DNA of 64,000 nt from Wenxinia saemankumensis (GTDB lineage Bacteria; Pseudomonadota; Alphaproteobacteria; Rhodobacterales; Rhodobacteraceae). The translations under genes were made by a program, and so were the position numbers. The notes beneath the pieces were generated by a model, which worked only from the letters and a program-made list of their open reading frames with translations, searched no databases and was not told where the DNA came from. This document shows positions 9,292 through 20,605 of the stretch, one piece after another (positions within the stretch are counted from its first letter, which is position 1; the number at the start of each line of letters is the position of its first letter). The DNA is taken from contig NZ_FQYO01000002.1 in NCBI RefSeq assembly GCF_900141735.1, positions 186,001 through 250,000 of the forward strand. Direction: 5' to 3'.

Positions 9292-10557
9292 ATGGATCAC
9301 TTTCTCTACAGGGACGGCCTCCTCCATGCCGAGGACGTGCCGCTGGACGACATCGCGGCGACGGTCGGCACGCCGGCCTACGTCTATTCGCACGCCACGC
9401 TGCTGCGGCACTTCACCCTGTTCGACGAGGCGCTGGCGGGGATGCCGCATCTCGTCTGCTACTCGGTCAAGGCCAGCTCGAACCTCGCCCTTCTCTCCAT
9501 TCTGGCAGAGGCCGGCGCCGGCATGGACGTGGTGTCCGAGGGCGAGTACCGCCGCGCCCGCGCGGCCGGCGTGCCGGGCGAGCGGATCGTCTTCTCGGGC
9601 GTCGGCAAGACCAGGCCCGAGATGCGCACCGCCCTGGAGGGCGGGATCCGCCAGTTCAACCTCGAGAGCGAGCCCGAGATGCGCGCGCTCTCGGAGGTGG
9701 CGGTCTCGCTCGGGGTCGAGGCGCCGGTGACGATCCGCGTCAATCCCGATGTCGATGCCCGCACCCATGCCAAGATCTCGACCGGCAAGTCCGAAAACAA
9801 GTTCGGCATTCCCATCGCCCGCGCGCGCGAGGTCTATGCCGAGGCGGCGAAGCTACCGGGTCTGCGGGTCGTCGGGATCGACGTCCATATCGGCTCGCAG
9901 CTGACCGAGCTGGAGCCCTTCGAGACCGCCTACCGCAAGGTGGCGGAGCTGACGGCGGCCCTGCGCGCCGATGGCCATGCAATCGACCGTCTCGACCTCG
10001 GCGGCGGTCTCGGCATTCCCTACGAGCGGTCGAACAGCGCCCCGCCACTGCCGGTGGAATACGGCGAGGTGGTGAAGCGGACGGTCGGCCAACTGGGCTG
10101 CGAGATCCAGATCGAGCCGGGCCGCCTGATCGCGGGCAATGCCGGGATCCTGCTGTCGCGGGTGGTCTACGTGAAGCAGGGCGAGGGGCGGGACTTCCTG
10201 ATCCTCGACGCCGCGATGAACGACCTGATCCGCCCGGCCATGTACGACGCCTGGCACGACATCGTCCCGGTGGCGGAACCGGCGGCGGGCGCCGAGACCC
10301 GGCCCTACGACGTGGTCGGACCGATCTGCGAGAGCGGCGACACCTTTGCGAAGGGACGGCCGATGTCCCCCCTGCGCGAGGGCGACCTCGTCGCCTTCCG
10401 CTCGGCCGGGGCCTACGGCGCGGTGATGTCGAGCGAATACAATTCCCGCCTGCTCGCGCCCGAGGTGCTCGTCCGCCGGGATCACTTTGCGGTCATCCGT
10501 CCGCGGCCGAGCTTTGACGACATGCTCGCCCGCGATAGGGTGCCGGAATGGATCTGA
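9292..10557 (+). CDS. lysA: Diaminopimelate decarboxylase
   Basis: A 421-aa fold-type III PLP enzyme. CYSVKASSN carries the PLP lysine (Lys60), SEGEYRRA and the phosphate-binding glycine loop LDLGGGLGIPY are intact, and GPICESGD supplies the cysteine and acidic residues contributed across the dimer. It decarboxylates meso-diaminopimelate to lysine. The start at 9292 gives the normal N-terminus MDHFLYRDG; the frame is open upstream without conserved sequence. It lies 255 bp after the small lipoprotein gene; that gap is GC-rich and shows no further gene. Confidence 0.96.
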   Translation: MDHFLYRDGLLHAEDVPLDDIAATVGTPAYVYSHATLLRHFTLFDEALAGMPHLVCYSVKASSNLALLSILAEAGAGMDVVSEGEYRRARAAGVPGERIVFSGVGKTRPEMRTALEGGIRQFNLESEPEMRALSEVAVSLGVEAPVTIRVNPDVDARTHAKISTGKSENKFGIPIARAREVYAEAAKLPGLRVVGIDVHIGSQLTELEPFETAYRKVAELTAALRADGHAIDRLDLGGGLGIPYERSNSAPPLPVEYGEVVKRTVGQLGCEIQIEPGRLIAGNAGILLSRVVYVKQGEGRDFLILDAAMNDLIRPAMYDAWHDIVPVAEPAAGAETRPYDVVGPICESGDTFAKGRPMSPLREGDLVAFRSAGAYGAVMSSEYNSRLLAPEVLVRRDHFAVIRPRPSFDDMLARDRVPEWI

Positions 10558-10692
10558 GGGTCGACGCGATCCGACGGTCCTGCGGAACCGGACGGTGATC
10601 CGCCCTTCGCCCGCCCGCCGGGCCGCCAGACCGGGACAGACACCCTGACCGAGCAGACAGACCCGAAGACCGAGATCCCCCTGCCGGAGGCC

Positions 10693-13377
10693 GTGCGGGC
10701 CGAGATCGCCTGGCCGATCCGGATCACCCGGGCCGGCATGGTGGCCGAGCGCGCCTCGCGCGCCTTCTGGCCCGTGGTCGCCCTGGTCATGGCGAGCGCG
10801 GCGATCCTGCTCTTCGGCTGGCACGAGGCGATGCCGCTCGAGGCGCTCTGGGCGCTGGCGGTCGTTGTCGGCCTCGGCACGATCGTCGCGCTCGTCCGGG
10901 GGGCGATGCGCTTTCGCTGGCCGTCGGAGGGCGCGGCGATCGCCCGGATCGACGCGAGCCTGCCGGGCCGTCCGCTCGCCGCCATCGCCGACCTGCAGGC
11001 CACGGGGCGCGGCGACGCCGCCTCCGAGGCCGTCTGGGCCGCCCACCAGCAGCGCATGGCCGCCCGCGCCCGGGCCGCCCGGCCCGTCGATCCCGACCTG
11101 CGGCTCGCCGCGCGCGATCCCTACGGCCTGCGCTACATGGCGCTGCTGCTCTTTGTCACGGGCCTGCTCTTCGGCTCGATCTGGCGGATCGGCTCGGTCG
11201 CCGACATCGCCGCCGGGGCCGGCCCCGGCCAGGCCGTCGCCACCGGCCCCGTCTGGGAAGGGTGGATCGAGCCGCCCGCCTATACCGGCAAGCCGACGCT
11301 CTACCTCGCCGACCAGCCGGAGGGACGGCTCGACGTGCCGCAGGGCTCCGAGATCGCGCTGCGCCTCTACGGCGAGGCGGGCGACCTCACCGTCTCGCAG
11401 GCCGTGACCGCCGAGGCGGCCGAGCCGAGCGCCGAGGCCCAGCAGAGCCTGCTCGTCCGGCGGGACGGCCCGCTCGCCATCGAAGGGCCGGGCGGCGCCG
11501 CCTGGGACATCGTCGTCGTGCCCGATGCCGCGCCCGCCGTCGCCCTGTCCGGCCCGGTCGAGGCCGAGGCGACGGGCCAGATGGCCCAGCCCTTCACCGC
11601 GACGGACGATTACGCCGTCGTCGCCGGCCGCGCCGTGATCGAGCTGGATCTCGGCGCGGTGGATCGCCGCTTCGGCCTCGCCGCCGAGCCCGGCCCGCAG
11701 GAGCCGGTGGTGATCGACTTGCCGATGCCGTTCTCGGGCGACCGCACGGAGTTCTCGGAAACGCTGATCGACGATTTCTCGCAGCACCCGCTGGCCAACC
11801 TGCCGGTGACGATGACGCTCACCGTGGCCGACGATGCGGGGCAGGAGGGGACGACGGGCCCGGTCGAGATGATCCTGCCCGGCCGCCGCTTCTTCCAGCC
11901 GATCGCCCGCGCGGTGATCGAGCAGCGCCGCGACCTGATGTGGTCGCCGGACAATGCCCGCCGGGTGACGCAGATGCTGCGGACGGTGGCCTACGAGCCC
12001 GAGGGCTTCTTTCCCAATGAGCTGACCTATCTCAAGCTCTCCTTCGCGATCCGTCAGCTCGCGGCGGATCTGGACGATGACGGTGCGCTGACCGATGCGA
12101 CGCGCGACGAGGTGGTGCAGGCGCTCTGGGATCTGGCCGTGCAGCTCGAGGAGGGGACGCTCGCCGATGCCCGCGCCCGGCTCGAACGCGCGCAGGAGCG
12201 GCTGGAAGAGGCGATGCGCAATGGCGCCTCCGACGAGGAGATCGCCGAGCTCATGCAGGAGCTGCGCGAGGCCACGAACGACTACATCCGCATGCTGGCC
12301 GAGCAGAACCGGGGCCAGGAGGACGGCACGGACCAGCCCGACATGAGCCAGAACATGCAGGAGCTGGGCGCCGACCAGCTGCAGCAGATGATGGACGAGA
12401 TCCAGCGCCTCATGGAAGAGGGCCGGATGGCCGAGGCGATGGAGCTGATGCAGCAGCTCGACCAGATGATGGAGAACCTGCAGGTCACCGAGGGGCAGGG
12501 CCAGGGACAGGGCCAGCAATCGATGGAGGACCTTGCCGACACGTTGCGCGAGCAGCAGGAGCTGTCCGACGACGCCTTCCGGCAGCTGCAGGACGAGTTC
12601 AACGGCCGCCCCCCGCAGGGCGATCAGGGGCAGCCGCAGGACGGTCAGCAGCCCGGGCAGCAGCCCGGGCAGGGCCAGCCGCAGCCGGACCAGCCCTTCG
12701 GCCCGCAGCCGGGGCAGGATTCGGGCCAGCAGCCGGGCGACGGTCAGCAGGGCCAGAACCAGGGCGGCCAGGGATCCGGCCAGCAGCCGCAGGGCCGGCA
12801 GGGCCAGGTCCAGTCGCCGGGGGACCAGCCCGGTCAGGGCGGCCGTCAGGACGGGCAGGGCCGGGGCGGCGAGGGCAGCCTCGCCGACCGCCAGCAGGCT
12901 CTGCGCGACGAGCTGAACCGTCAGCGCGGCAACCTGCCCTCGCTCTCGGGCGAGGCGGCCGACGAGGCGGGCGAGGCGCTCGACCGGGCCGAGGGCGCGA
13001 TGGACGAGGCCGAGGGCGCCCTGCGCGAGGGCGATACCGCCCGTGCCATCGACCGCCAGTCCGAGGCGCTGGACGCGCTGCGCGACGGGCTACGCAATCT
13101 CGGCGAGGCGCTGGCCGACAACCGCGACCAGCAGCAGCCGGGCCAGGGCGAGGCACGGGGCAACGCGCAGGGCCGGCTCGAGCCGCAGCGCCGCGACCCG
13201 CTGGGCCGCGAGTTCGGCAATTCGGGGCAGATGGGCACCGAGCAGGAGATGCTGCAGGGCGAGGACGTCTATCGCCGGGCGCAGGAGCTGCTGGACGAGC
13301 TGCGCCGCCGCTCGGGCGAGCAGTCCCGGCCCGAGGACGAACGCGACTACCTGCGCCGCCTGCTCGAGCAGTTCTGA
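10693..13377 (+). CDS. TIGR02302/DUF4175 family membrane protein
   Basis: A protein of about 894 aa with two N-terminal hydrophobic segments (FWPVVALVMASAAILLFGW and ALWALAVVVGLGTIVALV) and a third near residue 150 (MALLLFVTGLLFGSIW). A periplasmic-looking middle region is followed by a long coiled-coil-prone, Gln/Glu-rich stretch (about residues 470-600) and a low-complexity Gly-Gln-Pro segment (about residues 596-725) before a helical C-terminus. This is the TIGR02302 family of Alphaproteobacteria, function unknown. The start is uncertain: GTG at 10693 is given, but a CTG at 10645 would add LTEQTDPKTEIPLPEA, whose LPEAV resembles N-termini of relatives. Confidence 0.8.
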   Translation: MRAEIAWPIRITRAGMVAERASRAFWPVVALVMASAAILLFGWHEAMPLEALWALAVVVGLGTIVALVRGAMRFRWPSEGAAIARIDASLPGRPLAAIADLQATGRGDAASEAVWAAHQQRMAARARAARPVDPDLRLAARDPYGLRYMALLLFVTGLLFGSIWRIGSVADIAAGAGPGQAVATGPVWEGWIEPPAYTGKPTLYLADQPEGRLDVPQGSEIALRLYGEAGDLTVSQAVTAEAAEPSAEAQQSLLVRRDGPLAIEGPGGAAWDIVVVPDAAPAVALSGPVEAEATGQMAQPFTATDDYAVVAGRAVIELDLGAVDRRFGLAAEPGPQEPVVIDLPMPFSGDRTEFSETLIDDFSQHPLANLPVTMTLTVADDAGQEGTTGPVEMILPGRRFFQPIARAVIEQRRDLMWSPDNARRVTQMLRTVAYEPEGFFPNELTYLKLSFAIRQLAADLDDDGALTDATRDEVVQALWDLAVQLEEGTLADARARLERAQERLEEAMRNGASDEEIAELMQELREATNDYIRMLAEQNRGQEDGTDQPDMSQNMQELGADQLQQMMDEIQRLMEEGRMAEAMELMQQLDQMMENLQVTEGQGQGQGQQSMEDLADTLREQQELSDDAFRQLQDEFNGRPPQGDQGQPQDGQQPGQQPGQGQPQPDQPFGPQPGQDSGQQPGDGQQGQNQGGQGSGQQPQGRQGQVQSPGDQPGQGGRQDGQGRGGEGSLADRQQALRDELNRQRGNLPSLSGEAADEAGEALDRAEGAMDEAEGALREGDTARAIDRQSEALDALRDGLRNLGEALADNRDQQQPGQGEARGNAQGRLEPQRRDPLGREFGNSGQMGTEQEMLQGEDVYRRAQELLDELRRRSGEQSRPEDERDYLRRLLEQF

Positions 13378-13558
13378 CCGGGGCGAGGCCCCCGGAAGCG
13401 CGTTCGCCTCTCGAGCCTCGCGACGGAACGCCCGTCGCCGGACCGGCCGGCTCGACCCCCGATCGTCCTTTCCCCGCCGCCCCGGGCCCGCCCCCCATCG
13501 CAATCCGGGGCGCGGCGCATATCTCCGTCACGGACACGAACGACAGGAGGTGACCGAC

Positions 13559-14212
13559 ATGGCACTGCGCATCAACGACGAGATCCCGAACCTCACCGTC
13601 CAGACCGACATGGGCGAGATCCGTCTGCACGACTGGATCGGCGACAGCTGGGCGATCCTGTTCTCGCACCCCAAGGACTTCACCCCCGTCTGCACGACCG
13701 AGTTCGGCGCCGTGGCGCAGCTCTCGGACGAGTGGGAGAAGCGGGGGACCAAGGTCCTCGGCATCTCGGTCGACGGGGTCGAGGATCACAAACGCTGGAA
13801 GGGCGACATCGAGAAGGCCGGCGGCGCGACGCCGAACTTCCCGATCGCGGCCGATACGGAGCTCGAGATGTCCAAGGCCTTCGACATGCTGCCGGCCGAG
13901 GCCTATCTCCCCGACGGGCGGACCCCGAACGACACCGCGACGGTGCGCGTCGTCTTCATCGTCGGGCCGGACAAGAAGCTGAAGCTGTCCATGACCTACC
14001 CGATGAACGTGGGCCGCAACTTCGCCGAGGTGCTGCGCGCGCTCGACGCGCTGCAGCTGGCGAACGGCAAGGGCGTGGCGACGCCCGCGAACTGGCAGGC
14101 CGGTCAGGACGTGATCATCCCGGCCACCCTCTCGGACGAGGATGCGCGCGCCAAGTTCGGCACGTTCGACACCGTCCTGCCCTACCTGCGCAAGACGAAG
14201 CAGCCGGCCTGA
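13559..14212 (+). CDS. 1-Cys peroxiredoxin (Prx6 type)
   Basis: A 217-aa peroxiredoxin with the active site HPKDFTPVCTTE (peroxidatic Cys45) and the long C-terminal arm typical of the 1-Cys/Prx6 group (about 210-220 aa); no resolving cysteine is visible. It reduces hydrogen peroxide and organic hydroperoxides in the cytoplasm. The start is set by a strong ribosome binding site (AGGAGGTG) 6 bp before the ATG. It stands alone between the DUF4175 gene and a convergent methyltransferase gene. Confidence 0.93.
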   Translation: MALRINDEIPNLTVQTDMGEIRLHDWIGDSWAILFSHPKDFTPVCTTEFGAVAQLSDEWEKRGTKVLGISVDGVEDHKRWKGDIEKAGGATPNFPIAADTELEMSKAFDMLPAEAYLPDGRTPNDTATVRVVFIVGPDKKLKLSMTYPMNVGRNFAEVLRALDALQLANGKGVATPANWQAGQDVIIPATLSDEDARAKFGTFDTVLPYLRKTKQPA

Positions 14213-14263
14213 TCCGGCGCCCCGCCGGTGGACCGGTCCACCGGCGGGAGCCCCGGCGCGGTG

Positions 14264-14911
14264 TCATCCCAGCCGGTGGATCGTCACTGCGCGAGGCGGC
14301 GCCCCGGGCGGGTCGCCTATATCCGGCGCTGCGAGCCGCGCGACCGGCCGCAGCGCGGATCCGGGCAGACCGGCGCGCCCGATATCGCCGACATAGATCG
14401 TCGCGCCGGCCAGCTGGGCCCGGCGCAGATAGGCCAGCACGCGCAGCCCCAGCGCGGTGTCGTAGAAGGTGTCGCCGACCAGCACGACCTCGTCGTCGCG
14501 CGCGGGGCCGGAGAGGACGTCTCCGGTCGTCCCGACCTCCACCCCGTTCAGGCCGGCATTCAGCCAGGTCGCCGCCTCGGCCATCGGGTCGATGTCGGAG
14601 GCGGTGACCCGCGCGGCCCCGGACCGCGCCGCGGCGATGGCCACGAGCCCCGATCCCGCGCCGATGTCGAGGACGCGGCGCCCGGCCACGCGCCCCGGTT
14701 CGGCCATCAGCCAGGCGGCCATGCCGATGCCGCCGGGCCACGGATGGGCCCAGTAGGGATAGGGCTGCACCCGCCCCGTCAGCCGGCCGAGCCGGGCGAG
14801 GTCGCTGCGCGCATGCGCGCGCCAGATCCGCAGGCCGCCTGTTCCCGCGATCTCCTCCACCCGCAGCTCACGGGCGATGAAGGCCGTCCTGTCCCCGAAA
14901 TCGAAGGCCAA
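14264..14911 (-). CDS. Class I SAM-dependent methyltransferase (ETF-beta lysine methyltransferase-like)
   Basis: A 215-aa protein with the SAM motif VLDIGAGSGLVAIAAARSGA, then ASDIDPMA, and an N-terminal segment PYPYWAHPWPGGIGMAAWLM typical of the METTL20/ETFB lysine methyltransferase and L11-methyltransferase-like group. Alphaproteobacterial homologues methylate electron-transfer flavoprotein beta. Motifs are complete, but the substrate is inferred from family resemblance. It ends convergently to the peroxiredoxin gene and lies 22 bp downstream of an L,D-transpeptidase gene on the same strand. Confidence 0.75.
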   Translation of the reverse strand: MAFDFGDRTAFIARELRVEEIAGTGGLRIWRAHARSDLARLGRLTGRVQPYPYWAHPWPGGIGMAAWLMAEPGRVAGRRVLDIGAGSGLVAIAAARSGAARVTASDIDPMAEAATWLNAGLNGVEVGTTGDVLSGPARDDEVVLVGDTFYDTALGLRVLAYLRRAQLAGATIYVGDIGRAGLPGSALRPVARLAAPDIGDPPGAPPRAVTIHRLG

Positions 14912-14932
14912 GCGGGCCGGTCCCCCGTGCGG

Positions 14933-15505
14933 TCAGGCGACGACGACGCGCGTGCCGATCGGCACCCGGTCGTAGAGATCGATCATGTGCTCGTTGATCA
15001 TCCTGACGCAGCCGGACGAGAAGCTGCGCCCGATCGTCCAGGGCTGCGGCGTGCCGTGGATGCGGTAGAGCGTGTCCCGCCCGCCCTGGTAGAGATAGAG
15101 CGCGCGCGCCCCCAGCGGGTTGCGCGGATGGCCGCCCGGCAGACCGCCGGCGGATTGCGCGTAGATATGCGGCTCCTGCCGGATCATGTTCGCCGTCGGC
15201 GTCCAAGAGGGCCATTCCGCGCGCCGCCGGATCACCGCCTCGCCCCGGAAATTGCGTCCGGCGGCCCCGACCGCGATCTTGTAGCGGCGGGCGATCCGCG
15301 GCGCGGTCACGTAGTAGAGCCAGGTATTGGCGATATCGACATGGATCACGCCCGGCGTTGCATCCGCGGAGAGCGCGACATCCGTCGGCAGGAACTCCCT
15401 CGGGATGACGACGACCTGCTCGGATTGGGCAAGGGCCGGTGCGGCGAGGGCACTCGCGGCGAGGGCGCCGAGCACGGCGCGGCGGGTGGGGCGGTCGATC
15501 GGCAT
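14933..15505 (-). CDS. L,D-transpeptidase (YkuD domain), copy 1
   Basis: A 190-aa exported protein. The N-terminus (RPTRRAVLGALAASALAAPALA) has a twin-arginine-like signal. The YkuD catalytic signature IHGTPQPWTIGRSFSSGCVRM holds the conserved His and the nucleophilic Cys. Such enzymes form 3-3 peptidoglycan cross-links or attach proteins to peptidoglycan; in several Alphaproteobacteria they anchor outer-membrane beta-barrels. A paralogue sits immediately upstream on the same strand. I chose the ATG at 15505 because the signal peptide starts there. Confidence 0.88.
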   Translation of the reverse strand: MPIDRPTRRAVLGALAASALAAPALAQSEQVVVIPREFLPTDVALSADATPGVIHVDIANTWLYYVTAPRIARRYKIAVGAAGRNFRGEAVIRRRAEWPSWTPTANMIRQEPHIYAQSAGGLPGGHPRNPLGARALYLYQGGRDTLYRIHGTPQPWTIGRSFSSGCVRMINEHMIDLYDRVPIGTRVVVA

Positions 15506-15620
15506 GTCGCACTCCGGCTGTTCGCGTCGGGTGGAGCCTATCACGGCCGCGATGCCGCAGACGTTAACGCCGGCGTGACCTCGCGGTCCGCCGGCGCGAC
15601 TGTGGTGCCCGGGACCCGCC

Positions 15621-16262
15621 TCAGGTGAAGCGGTTGTAGAGATAGACCTGCGCCCCGACCGGAACCCGGTTGTAGAGATCGACGATGTACTCGTTCGTCA
15701 GACGGGCGCAGCCGTTCGACACGGCGCGCCCGATCGTGGCGGGCGCGTTGGTGCCGTGGATCCGCAGGTAGGTGTCGCGGCTGCCGGCGAAGAGATAGAG
15801 CGCGCGCGCCCCGAGCGGGTTGTTCGGCCCGCCCGGCATGCCGTCGGCATATTGCTCGTAGGCCTCCGGGTCGCGCTCGATCATGTCGGGCGTCGGTGTC
15901 CAGGAGGGCCATTCCGCCTTGCGCCCGACGCGGAAGCTGCCGCTCTCGTAGAGGCCGCGGCGGCCGATGCCGACGGCGTAGCGGATCGCGCGGCCCGGCT
16001 CGGGCAGCGTCCAGTAGAGGCGGAAGCGGTTCGGGTCGACATGGATCTCGCCCGGGCCGATCCCCTCGGCCACGTTCACCAGGGTCGGGGCCAGCGGGTC
16101 GCTGCTCGGCGTGATCCCGTACTGGTCCGCCAGCGGCGCGGCCTCGCCGTCGGGCGAGACGGTGATCTCGAGCGGGCCGGGATCCGCGACGTCCTGCGCG
16201 CGGGCGGCCCCCGCGGCGGCGGCCATGGCCGAGGTCCAGAGGAAATGGCGTCGGGTCAGCAT
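15621..16262 (-). CDS. L,D-transpeptidase (YkuD domain), copy 2
   Basis: A 213-aa paralogue of the gene at 14933, with a twin-arginine-like signal (TRRHFLWTSAMAAAAGAARA) and the YkuD signature IHGTNAPATIGRAVSNGCARL, catalytic Cys intact. Shared segments include AEWPSWTPT, NPLGARALYL and the VPxGxxV end, so the pair is a tandem duplication that has diverged. It carries about 25 extra residues between the signal and the catalytic domain compared with copy 1. Different acceptor substrates are possible but cannot be read from sequence. Confidence 0.88.
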   Translation of the reverse strand: MLTRRHFLWTSAMAAAAGAARAQDVADPGPLEITVSPDGEAAPLADQYGITPSSDPLAPTLVNVAEGIGPGEIHVDPNRFRLYWTLPEPGRAIRYAVGIGRRGLYESGSFRVGRKAEWPSWTPTPDMIERDPEAYEQYADGMPGGPNNPLGARALYLFAGSRDTYLRIHGTNAPATIGRAVSNGCARLTNEYIVDLYNRVPVGAQVYLYNRFT

Positions 16263-16421
16263 CGGTCTCTCCGATCGAATCAGGAGGGCCGCACGCCCGG
16301 GGGCGGGGCCAGTTTCCCCGAGGAGATAGAGCGGCCCGGCGACGCCTTCAATCGCAGCGGCGCCGCTCGCGCGATCGTGGTGGGCGAGAGGGGGGCTGGG
16401 CGAGACGGGGGGGCAGGGGCT

Positions 16422-17321
16422 ATGTCCCGGCCCATGGCCTCCGACCGCCCCCTGTCCCGCCGCCTGGTCCGGCTTGCCGCGCTCGCCGCCGGACCGGCCC
16501 GGGCGCACCGCGCCGATCTGTGGCCGGGCCTGCGGATCGAGGGGGAGCGGATCCTCTGGCGCGGCGCGCCCCTGCCGATGGCGCGGCCGCCCACGTCGCT
16601 GCTGCCGCGATCCGTGCCGCTGGCGGTCATCGGGTCGGGGCCGTCGCTGCGGGGGCAGGACCTGTCCGCGCTGGAGCCGGGCACGGCGATCCTGTGCAAC
16701 GGGGCGGCGAGCCTGGCGCCCCGTCTCGTTCCGGCGGCGGTGGCGGTGGAGGACGAACGCTTCGTTCACCGGCGCGGCGCCCTGATCGCGGAGCTGCCGC
16801 CCGGGATTCCCCTGCTGCTTTCGCCCGCTGCCCTGCGGGCGCTGCTGGCTCGGGGGATGGATGTCGAGGGGCGGCGGATCGGGCTGATCCGCGACCTGCG
16901 CAAGCCGCTGGGCGGGCGCCGGCGCGCCCTGTCCGATCCGTCGCTGGACGCGGTCGTGATCCGGGACCGGGCGGCCGCCCTGTCCACCGATCCCGATTGC
17001 GGCGTCGTGATCTGCGGCACGGTCGCGCTGTCGGCGCTGCAGATCGCGCTGGCGATACGGCCGCCGCGCGTCCTGCTGGCGGGGATCGACCTCGGCAATG
17101 CGGCGGAGCCCCGCTTCAACGAGACGGCCGGCGACCGGGCACCGTCGGGTCTCGCCGCGGGGATGGACCGCATTCTCGCCGGCTTCGCCCTCGCGTGGCG
17201 GCTGGCCGAGCGCCAGCGCACGGCCCTGGCCTGCGCCTCGCCCGTCTCGGCCCTCCTGGGGCTGGGGTACCCGTTCGACGACGCCCTCTCCCCGCCCCGG
17301 CCAGAGGAGTCCGGCCCGTGA
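16422..17321 (+). CDS. DUF115/MptE-like Rossmann protein, probably glycan-related
   Basis: A 299-aa protein whose core PLAVIGSGPSLRGQDLSALEPG and GTAILCNGAAS followed by VICGTVALSALQIALAI and RVLLAGIDLGN is the pattern of the DUF115/MptE-like group (also seen in some sialyl- and Kdo-transferase-like proteins): a Rossmann domain with a GSGPSL loop. The stop overlaps the GTG start of a GT8 glycosyltransferase (GTGA), so the two are translationally coupled and probably act on the same surface glycan. ATGs at 16422 and 16434 are both possible. The substrate is unknown. Confidence 0.6.
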   Translation: MSRPMASDRPLSRRLVRLAALAAGPARAHRADLWPGLRIEGERILWRGAPLPMARPPTSLLPRSVPLAVIGSGPSLRGQDLSALEPGTAILCNGAASLAPRLVPAAVAVEDERFVHRRGALIAELPPGIPLLLSPAALRALLARGMDVEGRRIGLIRDLRKPLGGRRRALSDPSLDAVVIRDRAAALSTDPDCGVVICGTVALSALQIALAIRPPRVLLAGIDLGNAAEPRFNETAGDRAPSGLAAGMDRILAGFALAWRLAERQRTALACASPVSALLGLGYPFDDALSPPRPEESGP

Positions 17322-18202
17322 TCACCCGCATCGCCTTTCTCGCCGATCGCGGCTTCCTGCCGCCGACGCTGGTCGCGCTCGCCTCCGCCCTCGCGGCGGC
17401 CGGGTCCCCGGTCGAGGCGCATCTCGTCGGCTGGGATCTGGGCGCCGAGGGCCGCGCGGGGGCGGACCGGGTCGCGGCCCGCTGGCCGGGGCACCGGCTG
17501 GTCCATCACGACCTGCCCCGGGACTGGATCGGCGCGGCGAAGAGCCCGAAGCGGACGATCACGGTCACCGCCCTGGGCAAGCTGTTCCTGCCGCGGCTGA
17601 TCGGGGGCCGCGTCCTCTATATCGACGGGGACGCGCTGGTGCGCTCGGATCTCGCGCCGCTGATGTCGTTGGACATGGGGGGGCGTCCCCTTGGCGGGGT
17701 GCCGGACTGGGTGGTGGCGCGGCGGGCGGCGCAGGGCCGGACGGACCGCATCGCCCATCTGCCCCGCGTGATGGGCGAGGCGTCCGCCATCGGTTACGTC
17801 AATTCGGGCGTGCTGCTCTACGACATGGACGCGATCCGCCCCGATGCGAAGCTGACCGCGCGGATGGAGGATCTTTCCGGCGCCGCGGGCTATCCAACCG
17901 TGGATCAGGACCGGATCAACGAGGTCTTCCGGGGCCGGATCGCGGCCCTCGACCCGGCCTGGAATGCCAGCTGGGGCCGGCTGTCCGCCCATCGCCGCAA
18001 TATCGACCGGGCGGGCGGGGATCGACTTCTGCCCCAGCGGCGGGCCGCGATCCTGCATTTCCACGGGCCCGAGAAACCGTGGGGCCCGCTTTCGTCCAAG
18101 CTGGCGGGCAAGGGGCTGCGGGCGACGCTGGCCTACCGCGCCTTCCTCGCCCGGTTCGAGCGCTGGTTCCCCGATCTCGGCCCCCGGGCGGGCCGGGGCT
18201 GA
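17318..18202 (+). CDS. Family 8 glycosyltransferase (GT8)
   Basis: A 294-aa GT8 enzyme with the metal-binding DxD as YIDGDALVRSD (Asp103 and Asp105), NSGVLLYDMDAI, DQDRIN and the C-terminal HFHGPEKPW, all typical of LgtC-type retaining galactosyl/glucosyltransferases of lipopolysaccharide cores. The GTG start overlaps the stop of the upstream gene by 4 bp. A symmetrical terminator follows at 18218. Confidence 0.85.
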   Translation: MITRIAFLADRGFLPPTLVALASALAAAGSPVEAHLVGWDLGAEGRAGADRVAARWPGHRLVHHDLPRDWIGAAKSPKRTITVTALGKLFLPRLIGGRVLYIDGDALVRSDLAPLMSLDMGGRPLGGVPDWVVARRAAQGRTDRIAHLPRVMGEASAIGYVNSGVLLYDMDAIRPDAKLTARMEDLSGAAGYPTVDQDRINEVFRGRIAALDPAWNASWGRLSAHRRNIDRAGGDRLLPQRRAAILHFHGPEKPWGPLSSKLAGKGLRATLAYRAFLARFERWFPDLGPRAGRG

Positions 18203-18217
18203 CCCCCGGAACGCAGA

Positions 18218-18241
18218 AAGGGCGCCCCGCGGGGCGCCCTT
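18218..18241. terminator. Bidirectional terminator between the GT8 gene and pnp
   Basis: A perfect 11-bp inverted repeat (AAGGGCGCCCC and GGGGCGCCCTT) lies between two convergent genes, so it can end transcription from both sides. Confidence 0.85.
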
Positions 18242-18267
18242 CCGGTCATTCGAAAAGGTGAGGGGCC

Positions 18268-20400
<2,133 letters not shown>

Positions 20401-20529
20401 CTGCATATCCTGTGTCGGGGAGCGCTCCCGGCCGGATGCCGGGTCTCCCGTTCGATTGGCGGCCCCATTGCCGCCGACCCCTATCGTTTCCATGCGCCGG
20501 GGTCAGAACGTCACGTCTCAGATGGGCGG

Positions 20530-20558
20530 CATATAGGTATCTTCGGCCCCGATTGGAA
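20530..20558 (-). promoter_or_regulatory. Candidate pnp promoter
   Basis: On the minus strand TTCCAA and TATATG are separated by exactly 17 bp, about 130 bp upstream of the pnp start. The -35 is not consensus, but the -10 and spacing are good, and it is one of few AT-rich spots in the gap. Confidence 0.4.
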
Positions 20559-20605
20559 CCGTTTTCGCGGCCGGGAGCGCATTGCGGGCGCCGCTGCGCC
20601 CGGCG

